Assembly (NCBI RefSeq): GCF_025717675.1
Contig: NZ_JAJIRT010000009.1
Location: 1 to 64,000 of the forward strand
Reading direction: 5' to 3'
DNA: 64,000 bases
Origin: Paucibacter sp. DJ2R-2
Lineage (GTDB): Bacteria > Pseudomonadota > Gammaproteobacteria > Burkholderiales > Burkholderiaceae_C
The notes under the pieces were generated by a model that ran no database searches, was not told the origin of the DNA, and was given only the letters and a program-made list of their open reading frames with translations. The position numbers were made by a program, and so were the translations under genes. Below are positions 41,122 through 50,111 of this stretch, one piece after another. The stretch's first letter is position 1, and the number at the start of each line of letters is the position of its first letter.

Positions 41122-42447
41122 TCAGCGCGGGCGCTTGTCGATCACCCGGCGGGCCTTGCCCACCAAGGTGCGCTCAATGGAATCGGGGGCACCGACATGG
41201 ACCTTGGTGGACACGCCCACCAGGGTCTTGATGCGGTGCTGCAAGGACTTGGCCACCTGGGCGACCTGGCTGCCATCGGCGGCCGCGGCGGCCGGCTGCA
41301 GTTCGCAGCGCACCTCCACCTCGTCGAGCGTGCCCTCGCGCGAGACCACGATCTGGTACTGGCCCGAGAGCTGCGGCTCCTGCAGCACGAGCTCCTCGAT
41401 CTGGGTCGGGAACATATTGACGCCGCGGATGATCAGCATGTCGTCGCTGCGGCCGACGATCTTGCCCATGCGCCGCATGCTGCGCGAGGTGGGCGGCAGC
41501 AGCCGGGTCAGATCGCGGGTGCGGTAGCGAATGATGGGCAGGGCCTGCTTGCTCAGCGAGGTGAAGACCAGCTCGCCCTCGGCACCATCGGGCAGCACGG
41601 CACCGGTCTCGGGGTCGATGATCTCGGGGTAGAAATGGTCTTCCCAGATCACCGGGCCGTCCTTGCTTTCGACGCACTCGCTGGCCACGCCCGGGCCCAT
41701 GACCTCGGACAGGCCGTAGATGTCCACTGCGTCGATGCCGGCCTTGCCCTCGATCTCGCGGCGCATGGCCTCGGTCCAGGGCTCAGCGCCGAAGATGCCG
41801 ATGCGCAGCGACATCTCGCGCGCATCCAGGCCCTGGCGTGCGAACTCCTCGATGATCACCTGCATATAGCTGGGCGTGACCATGATGATGTCGGGCCGGA
41901 AATCCTGGATCAGCTGCACCTGCTTCTCGGTCTGGCCGCCGGACATGGGGATGACCGTGCAGCCCAGTTTTTCGGCGCCGTAGTGCGCACCCAGCCCGCC
42001 GGTGAAGAGCCCATAACCATAAGCCACATGGACCAGATCGCCCGCTCGGCCACCGGCGGCGTAGATGGAGCGCGCCACCAGACCGGCCCAGGTGTCGATG
42101 TCTTGCTGGGTGTAGCCCACCACCGTCGGCTTACCCGTGGTGCCCGAGGAGGCATGGACCCGTGCCACCTGCTGGCGTGGCACGGCGAACATGCCGAAGG
42201 GGTAGTTGTCGCGCAGGTCTTTCTTGGTGGTGAAGGGAAACTTGGCCAGATCGGCCAGGCTTTTCAAATCGGACGGGTGCACGCCGGCCGCATCGAACGC
42301 GGCCTTGTAATGCGGCACCTGGTCGTAGGCATGTTGCAGGCTCCAGCGCAGGCGCGTCAGCTGCAAGGCTTGCAGCTCGTCCTGGCTGGCATTTTCGATC
42401 GCGTCCAGACCCAAACGCGATGCGGGGCCACTCTTGCTCTCACTCAT
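41122..42447 (-). CDS. paaK: Phenylacetate-CoA ligase PaaK
   Basis: A 441-residue ANL ligase: P-loop ASSGTTGKPTVVGYTQQD near residue 100, FGAEPWTEAMRR near 240, DIYGLSEVMGPGVA near 265, and GKIVGRSDDMLIIRGVNMFP near 340. It activates phenylacetate with ATP and CoA, the entry step of the pathway. The ATG at 42447 overlaps the paaI stop (ATGA). Confidence 0.96.
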   Translation of the reverse strand: MSESKSGPASRLGLDAIENASQDELQALQLTRLRWSLQHAYDQVPHYKAAFDAAGVHPSDLKSLADLAKFPFTTKKDLRDNYPFGMFAVPRQQVARVHASSGTTGKPTVVGYTQQDIDTWAGLVARSIYAAGGRAGDLVHVAYGYGLFTGGLGAHYGAEKLGCTVIPMSGGQTEKQVQLIQDFRPDIIMVTPSYMQVIIEEFARQGLDAREMSLRIGIFGAEPWTEAMRREIEGKAGIDAVDIYGLSEVMGPGVASECVESKDGPVIWEDHFYPEIIDPETGAVLPDGAEGELVFTSLSKQALPIIRYRTRDLTRLLPPTSRSMRRMGKIVGRSDDMLIIRGVNMFPTQIEELVLQEPQLSGQYQIVVSREGTLDEVEVRCELQPAAAAADGSQVAQVAKSLQHRIKTLVGVSTKVHVGAPDSIERTLVGKARRVIDKRPR

Positions 42448-42917
42448 GCCTCGCCCTCCGACGAATCCAGATTCGGGGCCAGCGGCAAGAGCACCACCGG
42501 CTTGCCCTTGATGCGGTAGCTCTTGCCGCGAAACACGGCCACCAGTTGGTCGGCCTGGTTTTTGACCGTGATGTCGTAGACGCCGGTGCGGCCGGCCAGC
42601 GAAACCTCGCGCGCCACCGCGGTCAGCCGGTCACCCAGGCGAGCCGGGGCGACGATGTCGATGCTGAAACCCGAGGCCACGGTCAACTCGTTGTAAGAGT
42701 TGCAGGCGAAGGCGAAGGTCGAATCGGCCAGGGTGGTGATCAGGCCGCCGTGGCAGATTTCAAAGCCATTGAGCATGTCCTCCCGCACCGTCATGGCCAG
42801 GGTGGCACTGCCGGGGGCAATCGCCAGCACGGCCATGCCCAAGCTTTGGCTGGCCCGGTCCTGGGCCCACATGCCGTGCCGCACGGCCTCGGCAATCTCT
42901 TGTGCATCCATGCTCAT
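42444..42917 (-). CDS. paaI: Hotdog-fold acyl-CoA thioesterase PaaI
   Basis: A 157-residue hotdog protein. The HGGLITTLADSTFAFACNS helix holds the catalytic Asp, and NGFEICHGG precedes it, as in PaaI. It hydrolyses ring-hydroxylated phenylacetyl-CoA, preventing CoA trapping when the pathway stalls. It overlaps paaK downstream and lies 35 bases after paaG. Confidence 0.94.
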   Translation of the reverse strand: MSMDAQEIAEAVRHGMWAQDRASQSLGMAVLAIAPGSATLAMTVREDMLNGFEICHGGLITTLADSTFAFACNSYNELTVASGFSIDIVAPARLGDRLTAVAREVSLAGRTGVYDITVKNQADQLVAVFRGKSYRIKGKPVVLLPLAPNLDSSEGEA

Positions 42918-42952
42918 AGGCGGGCTCCGTCTTGATGCTGGCGCTTGATTGT

Positions 42953-43756
42953 TCAGCGGTCGCTGAACTTGGGCGCGCGCTTTTGCAAAAAGGCCGCGGC
43001 GCCTTCCAGATAGTCGGCCGAGAAGCCCAGCTGGCTTTGCGTCACCGCCTCCAGGCGCAGGGCGTCGTCAAAGTCCAGCAGGCCGGCTTCGTCAAACGCC
43101 ATGCGGGTCTGCGCCATGGCGCGCACCGGCATCTGGCTGATCTTCTGCGCCAGGGCCTGGGCGCTGGCGGCCAGTTCTTCATCGGGCACGGCCTTGTAGA
43201 TCAAGCCGATGGCCTGCGCCTCGGCGGCCGGCAGCTTCTCGCCCAACAAGGCGAGCTGCAAGGCCTTGGCGCGACCCACCAGGCGCGGCAGCAACCAGCT
43301 GCCGCCGCAATCGGGCACGAGGCCGATCTTGGCAAAGGCCTGGATGAAGCTGGCGGAGTTGCCAGCCAGCACCAGATCGCAGCCCAGGGCGAGGTTGGCG
43401 CCTGCACCGGCCGCCACGCCGTTGACGGCGGCGATCACGGGCACCGGCATGCTGCGCACGCGCTGGGCCAGGGGGATGTAGAAGCCGTCGAGCAAGGCAC
43501 CGACGTCCTTGGGCGACTCGCCGGGCTTGAGATCGGGGTTGACCATGGGGTCGCTGAGATCCTGGCCGGCACAGAAAGCACGACCGGCGCCCGTGATCAC
43601 CACGCAGCGCACGCTGGCATCGCTTGCGGCCGCATCCAACGCCTCGCGCAGCTCGGCCAGCAGGCCGGACGTGAAGGCATTGAGCGCCGCGGGGCGGTTC
43701 AGAGTCAGGGTGCGGACGGCACCGTCCTGCTGGCTCAGGAGTTGCGGTTCTTGCAT
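42953..43756 (-). CDS. paaG: 1,2-epoxyphenylacetyl-CoA isomerase PaaG
   Basis: A 267-residue crotonase-fold protein: LTLNRPAALNAFTSGLL at the start, GRAFCAGQDLSD near residue 60 forming the oxyanion hole, and ALGCDLVLAGNSASFIQAFAKIGLVPDCGGSW near 130 with the catalytic acid (quoted as LALGCDLVLAG and IGLVPDCGGSW). It converts the epoxide to oxepin-CoA. It is the first gene of the leftward paa transcript. Confidence 0.93.
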   Translation of the reverse strand: MQEPQLLSQQDGAVRTLTLNRPAALNAFTSGLLAELREALDAAASDASVRCVVITGAGRAFCAGQDLSDPMVNPDLKPGESPKDVGALLDGFYIPLAQRVRSMPVPVIAAVNGVAAGAGANLALGCDLVLAGNSASFIQAFAKIGLVPDCGGSWLLPRLVGRAKALQLALLGEKLPAAEAQAIGLIYKAVPDEELAASAQALAQKISQMPVRAMAQTRMAFDEAGLLDFDDALRLEAVTQSQLGFSADYLEGAAAFLQKRAPKFSDR

Positions 43757-43824
43757 GCGGCAGGCCTCGGGGCGGTTCGTTCGACGAAGGAAGGCAGCGA
43801 ATCGATCAGCTCAAACACTCTTGA

Positions 43825-43868
43825 CCGACCGGTCGGTAGATCGTAAGGTTGGTCTTGATTTGGCGCAA
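43825..43868 (-). promoter_or_regulatory. paa operon promoter with palindromic operator candidate
   Basis: Reading leftward: -35 TTGCGC (43863-43868), 16-base spacer, -10 TACGAT (43841-43846), then the perfect 14-bp palindrome ACCGACCGGTCGGT (43825-43838) at the expected transcription start. A TetR-type repressor binding there would block initiation; the TetR gene at 36566 is the obvious candidate. Confidence 0.65.
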
Positions 43869-43902
43869 GACGGCGCTACTCAGCGTAAACCCTTGGAATG
43901 CA

Positions 43903-44033
43903 GTGAACAAGTGAATGGGTGAACAGGTGAATCAGCCACACCCGTTCACCCGTTCACCCGTTCACCCGTTCACGATTCACGATTCACGATTCACGATTCA
44001 CGATTCACGATTCACGATTCACGATTCACGATT
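43903..44033. repeat. Composite TTCAC tandem array with inverted flank
   Basis: Four units of GTGAANNN (43903-43934, each 8 bases) point one way; then four CACCCGTT units of 8 bases (43939-43970) and nine CACGATT units of 7 bases (43971-44033) point the other way. The GTGAA and TTCAC parts are complementary, so the array can fold on itself. It ends 17 bases before the paaY ATG. Confidence 0.9.
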
Positions 44034-44050
44034 CACCCATCCCCCCATCC

Positions 44051-44662
44051 ATGCCCACCTACTCCATCGACGGCGTCATCCCGGTCGTCCACCCCAGCGC
44101 CCATGTCCACCCCACAGCCGTGCTGATCGGTGATGTCCACATCGGCCCGGGCTGCTACATCGGCCCCTTGGCCAGCTTGCGTGGCGATTTCGGCCGCATC
44201 GAAATCCACGAAGGCGCCAATGTCCAGGACAACTGCGTGGTGCACGGTTTCCCGGATTCCCTGACCGTGGTCGAACGCAATGGGCATATCGGCCACGGCG
44301 CCGTGCTCCATGGCTGCATCGTGCGCCACGACGCCCTGGTCGGCATGAATGCGGTGGTCATGGACGCGGCCGAGGTCGGCGCCTACAGCATCGTTGCGGC
44401 CTGCGCCTTTGTCCGCGCCGGGCTCAAGCTGCCCGAGCGCTCGCTGATCGCCGGCCTGCCGGCCAAGGTCATGCGCGAACTCAGCGATGACGAAATCAGC
44501 TGGAAACGCGCCGGCACCGAAACCTATCAAGACCTGACCCTGCGCTGCCGGGCCAGCTTGAAAGAAGTGGCGCCGTTGCCCCAGGAAGAGGTTGAGCGGC
44601 CACGCCTGCAGGTCCGCGAGCACCGCCCCAAGAAAGAAGGCAAGACCGATCAACAGCGCTGA
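44051..44662 (+). CDS. paaY: Hexapeptide-repeat protein PaaY (gamma-carbonic-anhydrase-like)
   Basis: A 203-residue left-handed beta-helix protein: many hexapeptide units (HVHPTAVLIGDVHIGPGC), IEIHEGANVQDNCVVHG, and the metal-ligand histidines in VVHGFPD and IGHGAVLHGCIV. PaaY is a thioesterase-like/gamma-CA-like protein associated with phenylacetate clusters. The C-terminal 35 residues (rich in Lys/Glu/Arg) are longer than in most relatives. The ATG at 44051 lies directly after the repeat array, and no Shine-Dalgarno is apparent. Confidence 0.88.
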   Translation: MPTYSIDGVIPVVHPSAHVHPTAVLIGDVHIGPGCYIGPLASLRGDFGRIEIHEGANVQDNCVVHGFPDSLTVVERNGHIGHGAVLHGCIVRHDALVGMNAVVMDAAEVGAYSIVAACAFVRAGLKLPERSLIAGLPAKVMRELSDDEISWKRAGTETYQDLTLRCRASLKEVAPLPQEEVERPRLQVREHRPKKEGKTDQQR

Positions 44663-44877
44663 AGCTGCCGCTGGTCGCTGACCCAAGAAACAAGCAAGCT
44701 GGACGGCTGTTGCCGGGTAGACTCGGAATTGACAAACATCAAGATAGATGGGGTCTGCACCGATGTCGTTGAATCCACGATGTTTCTCAGGGAGAGAACC
44801 AGCATGCAGTTCCCGATGCAATCGGCCCGCGGGCGCCACGCCGCCCGCCCCAGGCGCGCCGAAACGGAAGTCGGTCT

Positions 44878-46710
44878 GTGGGCGCATCAAACATGAAGGC
44901 GGAGCCGGCTGACCACGCGGTACTCGACAGCCTGTTCGCCAGCGATCTGCCAGTCGGCTTGGCCGTGCTGGACCGGCAACTTCGCTACACACGGGTGAAC
45001 CGGGCCTTGGCCGAGTTCAATGGCGTGCCGGTCGAGAAGCTTTTGGGGCGCAGCGTCGCCGAAGTGCTGCCGCTGGCCTTCGACAAACTCGAACCCCTGC
45101 TGCGCGCGGTGCTGGACCATGGTCATGCGCTGGAAAAGTTCCGTGTTCAGGTCCTGGTGCCCAGTCATCCAGACACGCCGTCCGACTGGGAAGCCAGCTA
45201 CCTGCCCATACGCGATGCTGAGCAAGTGGTGGTGGGCATACTGGTTCAGGCTGTCAACATCACCAGCCATCGCAAGGCCGAGGCCATCCTGAGGGAGAGC
45301 GAGGAGCGCCTACGCCGGGTACTCAACGGTTTGTTCGCCTTTGTCGGCGTACTCAGCACCGAGGGCATCTTGTTGGAAGCCAACCGGGCGCCGCTTGAAG
45401 CCGCTGGCATCGGCATCGACGAGGTCCGCGGCAAGGCGTTCTGGGATACCTATTGGTGGTCGCACGACCTGGATCTGCAAACTTGGCTGCGTGGCGCCAT
45501 GATCGAGGCCGCCGAAGGCAAGGTGATACGAAGTGACGTCATCGTGCGCATGCGTAACGACAGCCGCATGACCATCGACTTCATGCTGGCTCCGTTGCGC
45601 GACGATGGAGAGCAAGTCACCCACGTGATCGCCTCCGGCATCGACATTTCCGACCGCGTGCACGGCGAGCGGGCTCTGCGGGCCAGCGAGGCCCGCTTTC
45701 GCAGTGCTTTCAACGCCGCCCCTGATGGCATGGCCCTGGTCAATGGCGAGGGCCGTATCCTGCTCGCCAACACCGCCATGGACCGGCTGTTTGCCTGCCT
45801 GCCCGGGACGCTGGAAAACAGCGACATCAACGAGCTTGTGCCCGTGGCTTCACGCCCCGGTCATCCGGCACTGATCAGCCACTTCTTTGCCCATCTCCAG
45901 ACCCGGCCCATGGCCAAGCGCAGGCGGCTGCAGGCCTTGCGGCATGACGGCAGCAGCTTCAATGTCGAGGTAGGGCTGAACCCGATTCCAGGCAGCGATC
46001 CTCCCGAGGTGTTGGCCACCGTCATCGATATCGACGAACGCCTGGCTGCCCAGGCCCAGATTGAACGCGCCCTGCAGGAGAAGACAGCGCTGCTCAGCGA
46101 AGTGCACCACCGGGTCAAAAACAATCTGCAAATCGTCTCCAGTCTCTTGCGCCTGCAGTCGCGCTACGTCGATGACTCGGTCAGGGCCGTGCTGCGTGAC
46201 AGCAAGAGCCGGATCCGCGCCATGGCACTGACCCACCAGCTGCTCTACGAACGCAATGACTTCTCTGCACTTGAACTGGGCCCCTACCTCAAGCGACTGG
46301 CCACCTTGCTGCACGACAGCTACGCCAACCCCGAGAAAGCCCTGGAACTGAAGGTGCAGGCCGACGATGAAGGCATGGCGATCGATTTGCAGGCGGCCAT
46401 CCCCTGCGGGCTGATCGTCAACGAGCTGGTCACCAATGCCTTCAAGCACGCCTTCCCCAATCGGAGCAACGGGCGCATCGTGATCAGCGCAAAGCGCGCC
46501 GACGACCACAGCCTGCAGATAGAGGTCAGCGATGACGGCATCGGCCTGCCCAGCGATCCTGACTGGGAAAACAGCAAGACATTGGGCTTTCAACTGGTCC
46601 CCATGCTGACCGAACAACTCGACGGCACGCTCCGTCTGATGGCCGGGCAAGGGACCCGTGTGAGAGTCAACTTCATGAACTCAAGGGATGCAAAGGAAAC
46701 CACGACATGA
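44878..46710 (+). CDS. PAS-domain sensor histidine kinase, HisKA_2 type
   Basis: A 610-residue soluble sensor. Three PAS domains cover about 20-140, 145-265 and 280-400 (LDRQLRYTRVNRALAEFNG; GLFAFVGVLSTEGILLEANR; LVNGEGRILLANTAMDRLF). The kinase part starts EVHHRVKNNLQIVSSLLRLQ with phospho-acceptor His at 410/411 and the HATPase part has NELVTNAFKHAF and DDGIGLPSD. No membrane helix, so it senses a cytoplasmic or diffusible cue. GTG at 44878 has a GGAAG seven bases ahead; ATG at 44893 is the alternative. It overlaps the regulator gene by four bases, so the two form a pair. Confidence 0.9.
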   Translation: MGASNMKAEPADHAVLDSLFASDLPVGLAVLDRQLRYTRVNRALAEFNGVPVEKLLGRSVAEVLPLAFDKLEPLLRAVLDHGHALEKFRVQVLVPSHPDTPSDWEASYLPIRDAEQVVVGILVQAVNITSHRKAEAILRESEERLRRVLNGLFAFVGVLSTEGILLEANRAPLEAAGIGIDEVRGKAFWDTYWWSHDLDLQTWLRGAMIEAAEGKVIRSDVIVRMRNDSRMTIDFMLAPLRDDGEQVTHVIASGIDISDRVHGERALRASEARFRSAFNAAPDGMALVNGEGRILLANTAMDRLFACLPGTLENSDINELVPVASRPGHPALISHFFAHLQTRPMAKRRRLQALRHDGSSFNVEVGLNPIPGSDPPEVLATVIDIDERLAAQAQIERALQEKTALLSEVHHRVKNNLQIVSSLLRLQSRYVDDSVRAVLRDSKSRIRAMALTHQLLYERNDFSALELGPYLKRLATLLHDSYANPEKALELKVQADDEGMAIDLQAAIPCGLIVNELVTNAFKHAFPNRSNGRIVISAKRADDHSLQIEVSDDGIGLPSDPDWENSKTLGFQLVPMLTEQLDGTLRLMAGQGTRVRVNFMNSRDAKETTT

Positions 46711-49205
46711 CGGACTCCATGGTTGTGCCGGCGGCGCCACGGCTGGCGCGCATTCAGATCGTCGAGGACGAGCGCATCGTCGCCTTGGACCTCAAGCAGG
46801 ACCTTGAATCCCTGGGCTATGAGGTCAGTGGCATGGCCGCGTCGGAAAGCCGCGCCGTCGAATTGGCCCGCGGCGACCGCCCGGATCTGGTGCTGATGGA
46901 CATCAACCTCGGCCACGGCGGTGACGGCACGCGCGCTGCCCACACCGTCATCAGCCAGCTGAAGATCCCCGTCATCTATCTGACCGCCTATGCCGAACCG
47001 GCCACCTTGGAACGAGCCGGTTTGACCGCACCTTACGGCTACTTGCTCAAGCCCTTCGAGCTGCGCGAACTGAACGCCACCATACGCATGGCCCTGGCAC
47101 GGCGTACAGCCGAACAGCAGGCCGAACGGGCCGAGCAGCGCTACCGCCTGGCGCTGGATGCCGCGCAGCTGGGCGTGGTGGAGTTCCGGCCGGACTCCGA
47201 TGACATCGAGCTGCACGGCCATATCAAACCCCTGTTCGCCAGCGAGCCGCGTGGCTTTGCGATTTCGCGCCAGGAATTTCTGGCTTGTATCGATGAGCGG
47301 GCGCGCCAGCAGATGTCATGCTTGCTGGCCCCCGGCGGATCCGTCCACTGCGTGACCCGCTGGCGCCCAGAGGAAGAGCCCCCCGTCTGGCTGGAGATCA
47401 AGGCCTGCCATTTTCCCGAGGAGGGCAAGATCATCGGCGTGTTCCGAGACATCAGCTTGCAGCGGGAAAGCGAGGCGCAGTTGCGCCGAGCTGCGGTCGT
47501 GTTCGAATCCGCCGCGGATGCCATTCTCATCCTCGACGAACAGTTGCGCGTGCGGGCCGTCAATCCGTCGTTCAGCCAGATGACGGGCTGGCTCTTGCAT
47601 GAGATCGTCGGGCGCGATGTGCGCGGCTTTCTGCACGCGCAAAGAGTCGGCGATGCCGCCGGCTTTCACGCCCTGGGCAATCCGGCAGCGCCAATCAGCA
47701 GCAGCGCCGCCATCTGGCATGGCGAGACCATCTGCCGGCATCGCGATGGTCGCGTCTTTCCGGCCTGGCAGCATCTTGCGCCCGTGCTGGACACGCAAGG
47801 CCAGCTCAGCCACCAGGTGCTGACCTTCACCGACATCTCGGCCCTGCGCCGCGCCGAGACCCAGATCCAGCACCTGGCCTACCATGATGCCTTGACGGGA
47901 CTGGGCAATCGCCATCATCTGGAGATTTGCCTGCGCCACTTCATCGCCGGCGATGCGCGCCTGGACTCCCCTGGTGAAGGCCGCGATGGCGCCCGCTTTG
48001 CACTGCTCTTTCTCGACCTCGATGGCTTCAAGACCATCAATGACACTTTGGGTCACAGCGTCGGTGACGAGCTCCTGATCAAAATCGCGCGCCGCCTTGA
48101 GCTCTGCCTGCGCCGTTCCGATGTCTCGGTGCGCCTGGGCGGTGATGAATTCATCATCCTGCTCAGCGATATCACTCGCACCGAGGACGCCACTACTCTG
48201 GCCGAGAAGCTGCTGGCCGAGATCCGTTTGCCGGTTGAGCTGGAAGGCCGTGAGCCCGTCTCCGTGTCGGCCAGCATCGGCATCGCCCAATTTCCTGACC
48301 ATGCCAACACGTCCGACGCGCTGATCCAGGCAGCCGACACCGCCATGTACGAAGCCAAGGCCGGCGGTCGCAACCGCTACGAGGTCTTCAGCGCCACGCT
48401 CTCGGACAAGGCGATCGCCCGCATGCAGATCGAACAAGGCCTGCGCCGCGCGCGCCTGGGCCACGAGCTGGTGCTTCATTGGCAACCCATCATCGACATG
48501 GCCCGCCACCGCGTCATCGGTGCCGAAGCCTTGATGCGCTGGAACCACCCGGAATTGGGGCCCATCAGCCCCGACCGTTTCATTCCAGTGGCTGAGGAGA
48601 TCGGACTGATCGAGGACTTCGGCCGCTGGGCTCTGGACCAGGCCTGCCGTCTGGGCGTGCGCTGGCTGGCGAGCGGCCGCCCGCTGGACCGGCTGGCCGT
48701 CAATATTTCGGCACGCCAGCTGCAGCGCCCCGGCTTTGTCGATGTGGTCGCGCAAGCCCTGGCCCGCCACGGCCTGCCGCCGGCCTGCCTGGAGCTGGAG
48801 ATCACCGAATCGACCCTGCAGTCGATCGACAGCGGCCGATTGATCCTGGGCGAGTTGCGACGCCTCGGAGTCAAGCTGGCCATCGACGACTTCGGCACCG
48901 GCTTTTCATCCCTGTCCCTGCTCAAGTATTTCCCGCTCGACCGGCTCAAAATCGACAAGAGCTTTGTGCGCGACATCGAGCGCGCCGGCAACGACCTGGC
49001 CATCGTGCGAGCCATCGTCGCTCTCGCAGACACTCTGGGCCTGGCCATCACGGCCGAAGGCGTGGAGACCGAGCACCAGCGCCAGGCTCTGCTGAACCTG
49101 GGCGTCAGCGATGCCCAGGGCTGGCTCTACAGCCCCGCCCTGCCCGAGGCGGGTCTGCTGGCCCTGCGCGGCACGCTCAAGCCGGCAGGCGGCGGCGACG
49201 CTTGA
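46707..49205 (+). CDS. REC-PAS-PAS-GGDEF-EAL response regulator (c-di-GMP turnover)
   Basis: An 832-residue regulator. The receiver domain (12-125) has the phospho-acceptor Asp65 in LVLMDINLG and a conserved Lys in YLLKPFELRE; two PAS domains follow (about 140-260 and 265-390). The GGDEF domain has an intact RLGGDEF (478-482) and an upstream RRSD inhibitory-site motif five residues before it. The EAL domain has E607-A-L in GAEALMRWNHPE and IDDFGTGFSSLSLLKYF. Both catalytic signatures look intact, so it could make or degrade c-di-GMP depending on phosphorylation. It overlaps the kinase gene. Confidence 0.94.
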   Translation: MTDSMVVPAAPRLARIQIVEDERIVALDLKQDLESLGYEVSGMAASESRAVELARGDRPDLVLMDINLGHGGDGTRAAHTVISQLKIPVIYLTAYAEPATLERAGLTAPYGYLLKPFELRELNATIRMALARRTAEQQAERAEQRYRLALDAAQLGVVEFRPDSDDIELHGHIKPLFASEPRGFAISRQEFLACIDERARQQMSCLLAPGGSVHCVTRWRPEEEPPVWLEIKACHFPEEGKIIGVFRDISLQRESEAQLRRAAVVFESAADAILILDEQLRVRAVNPSFSQMTGWLLHEIVGRDVRGFLHAQRVGDAAGFHALGNPAAPISSSAAIWHGETICRHRDGRVFPAWQHLAPVLDTQGQLSHQVLTFTDISALRRAETQIQHLAYHDALTGLGNRHHLEICLRHFIAGDARLDSPGEGRDGARFALLFLDLDGFKTINDTLGHSVGDELLIKIARRLELCLRRSDVSVRLGGDEFIILLSDITRTEDATTLAEKLLAEIRLPVELEGREPVSVSASIGIAQFPDHANTSDALIQAADTAMYEAKAGGRNRYEVFSATLSDKAIARMQIEQGLRRARLGHELVLHWQPIIDMARHRVIGAEALMRWNHPELGPISPDRFIPVAEEIGLIEDFGRWALDQACRLGVRWLASGRPLDRLAVNISARQLQRPGFVDVVAQALARHGLPPACLELEITESTLQSIDSGRLILGELRRLGVKLAIDDFGTGFSSLSLLKYFPLDRLKIDKSFVRDIERAGNDLAIVRAIVALADTLGLAITAEGVETEHQRQALLNLGVSDAQGWLYSPALPEAGLLALRGTLKPAGGGDA

Positions 49206-49281
49206 TCTTGCTCAAGGGCGCGCGAGCCCGGCCTCGCTAGAGTGGCGCCATTCCACTGCCGGATTCGTCCGTCCACGCGCC

Positions 49282-50064
49282 ATGTCCATCGAACTGTTCC
49301 GTCAGGGCTCACACCAATGCCTGATGTTCTCCAAGCTCAGCCTGGAGGACGGCGAGGCTGTGCAATCCAACCAGTTCTTGCTGGTCCATGGCAACACCGG
49401 CGCGATCCTGGACCCGGGTGGCAATATCGCCTACAACGAGCTCTACCTGGGCCTGACCCAGACCATGGCGCCGCACAAACTGGCCGCCATCCTGGCCTCG
49501 CACGCCGACCCCGACATCATTGCTTCACTGGACCGCTGGATGACGGCCACCACGGCGCCGGTCTATATCTCGCGCATCTGGGAGCGCTTCGCACCGCACT
49601 TTTGCAAGCCCGGCAAGACCGCCGGCCGCATCATCGGCCTGCCCGACGCCGGTCAGCGCCTGCGCCTGGGCCAGGGCAGCGACGACAGCTTCGAGCTCTG
49701 GGCCCTGCCCGCCCACTTCCTGCATGCCGAGGGGAACTTCCAGTTCTACGACCCGATCAGCCGCATCCTCTTCTCAGGCGACCTCGGCGCCTCGCTGGGC
49801 GCCAACCTGGACCCGGCCAAGCAGGTGACCGAGCTGGACGGCCACATCCGCCACATGGAAGGCTTCCACCGCCGCTATATGGTCAGCAACAAGGTCATGC
49901 GCCTGTGGGCGGCCATGGTGCGCGAGTTGCCCATCGACATGATCGTGCCGCAACACGGCAGCCCCATGAGCGGCCCGGCCGTGCAGCAATTCATCGCCTG
50001 GGCCGAGAGCCTGGCCTGTGGCATCGACTTGATGGGACCGGCCGACTACCGCATTCCCGACTGA
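49282..50064 (+). CDS. Metallo-beta-lactamase-fold protein, oxygen-binding diiron (ODP) type
   Basis: A 260-residue protein resembling the diiron domain of flavodiiron proteins without the flavodoxin part: NTGAILDPGG, ASHADPDIIASLDRW (in place of the usual HxExDH), LPAHFLHAEGNFQFYDP and ILFSGDLGASLG, ending IVPQHGSPM. Stand-alone ODP proteins act as oxygen sensors in some bacteria. The ATG at 49282 precedes the fold. It follows the c-di-GMP regulator by 76 bases in the same direction; an oxygen input to that system is an inference. Confidence 0.83.
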   Translation: MSIELFRQGSHQCLMFSKLSLEDGEAVQSNQFLLVHGNTGAILDPGGNIAYNELYLGLTQTMAPHKLAAILASHADPDIIASLDRWMTATTAPVYISRIWERFAPHFCKPGKTAGRIIGLPDAGQRLRLGQGSDDSFELWALPAHFLHAEGNFQFYDPISRILFSGDLGASLGANLDPAKQVTELDGHIRHMEGFHRRYMVSNKVMRLWAAMVRELPIDMIVPQHGSPMSGPAVQQFIAWAESLACGIDLMGPADYRIPD

Positions 50065-50111
50065 GCGGGCTTCCGGCTCACCCAAAGTGCATTGCAGACG
50101 ATGGACCCGCG

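Noticed and set aside
43939-44033. Possible CRISPR array
   Set aside because: Units are 7-8 bases with no unique spacers; it is a simple tandem repeat.
47316-48770. 484-residue open frame opposite the GGDEF-EAL gene
   Set aside because: Shadow frame; the plus-strand gene has intact catalytic motifs in this region.
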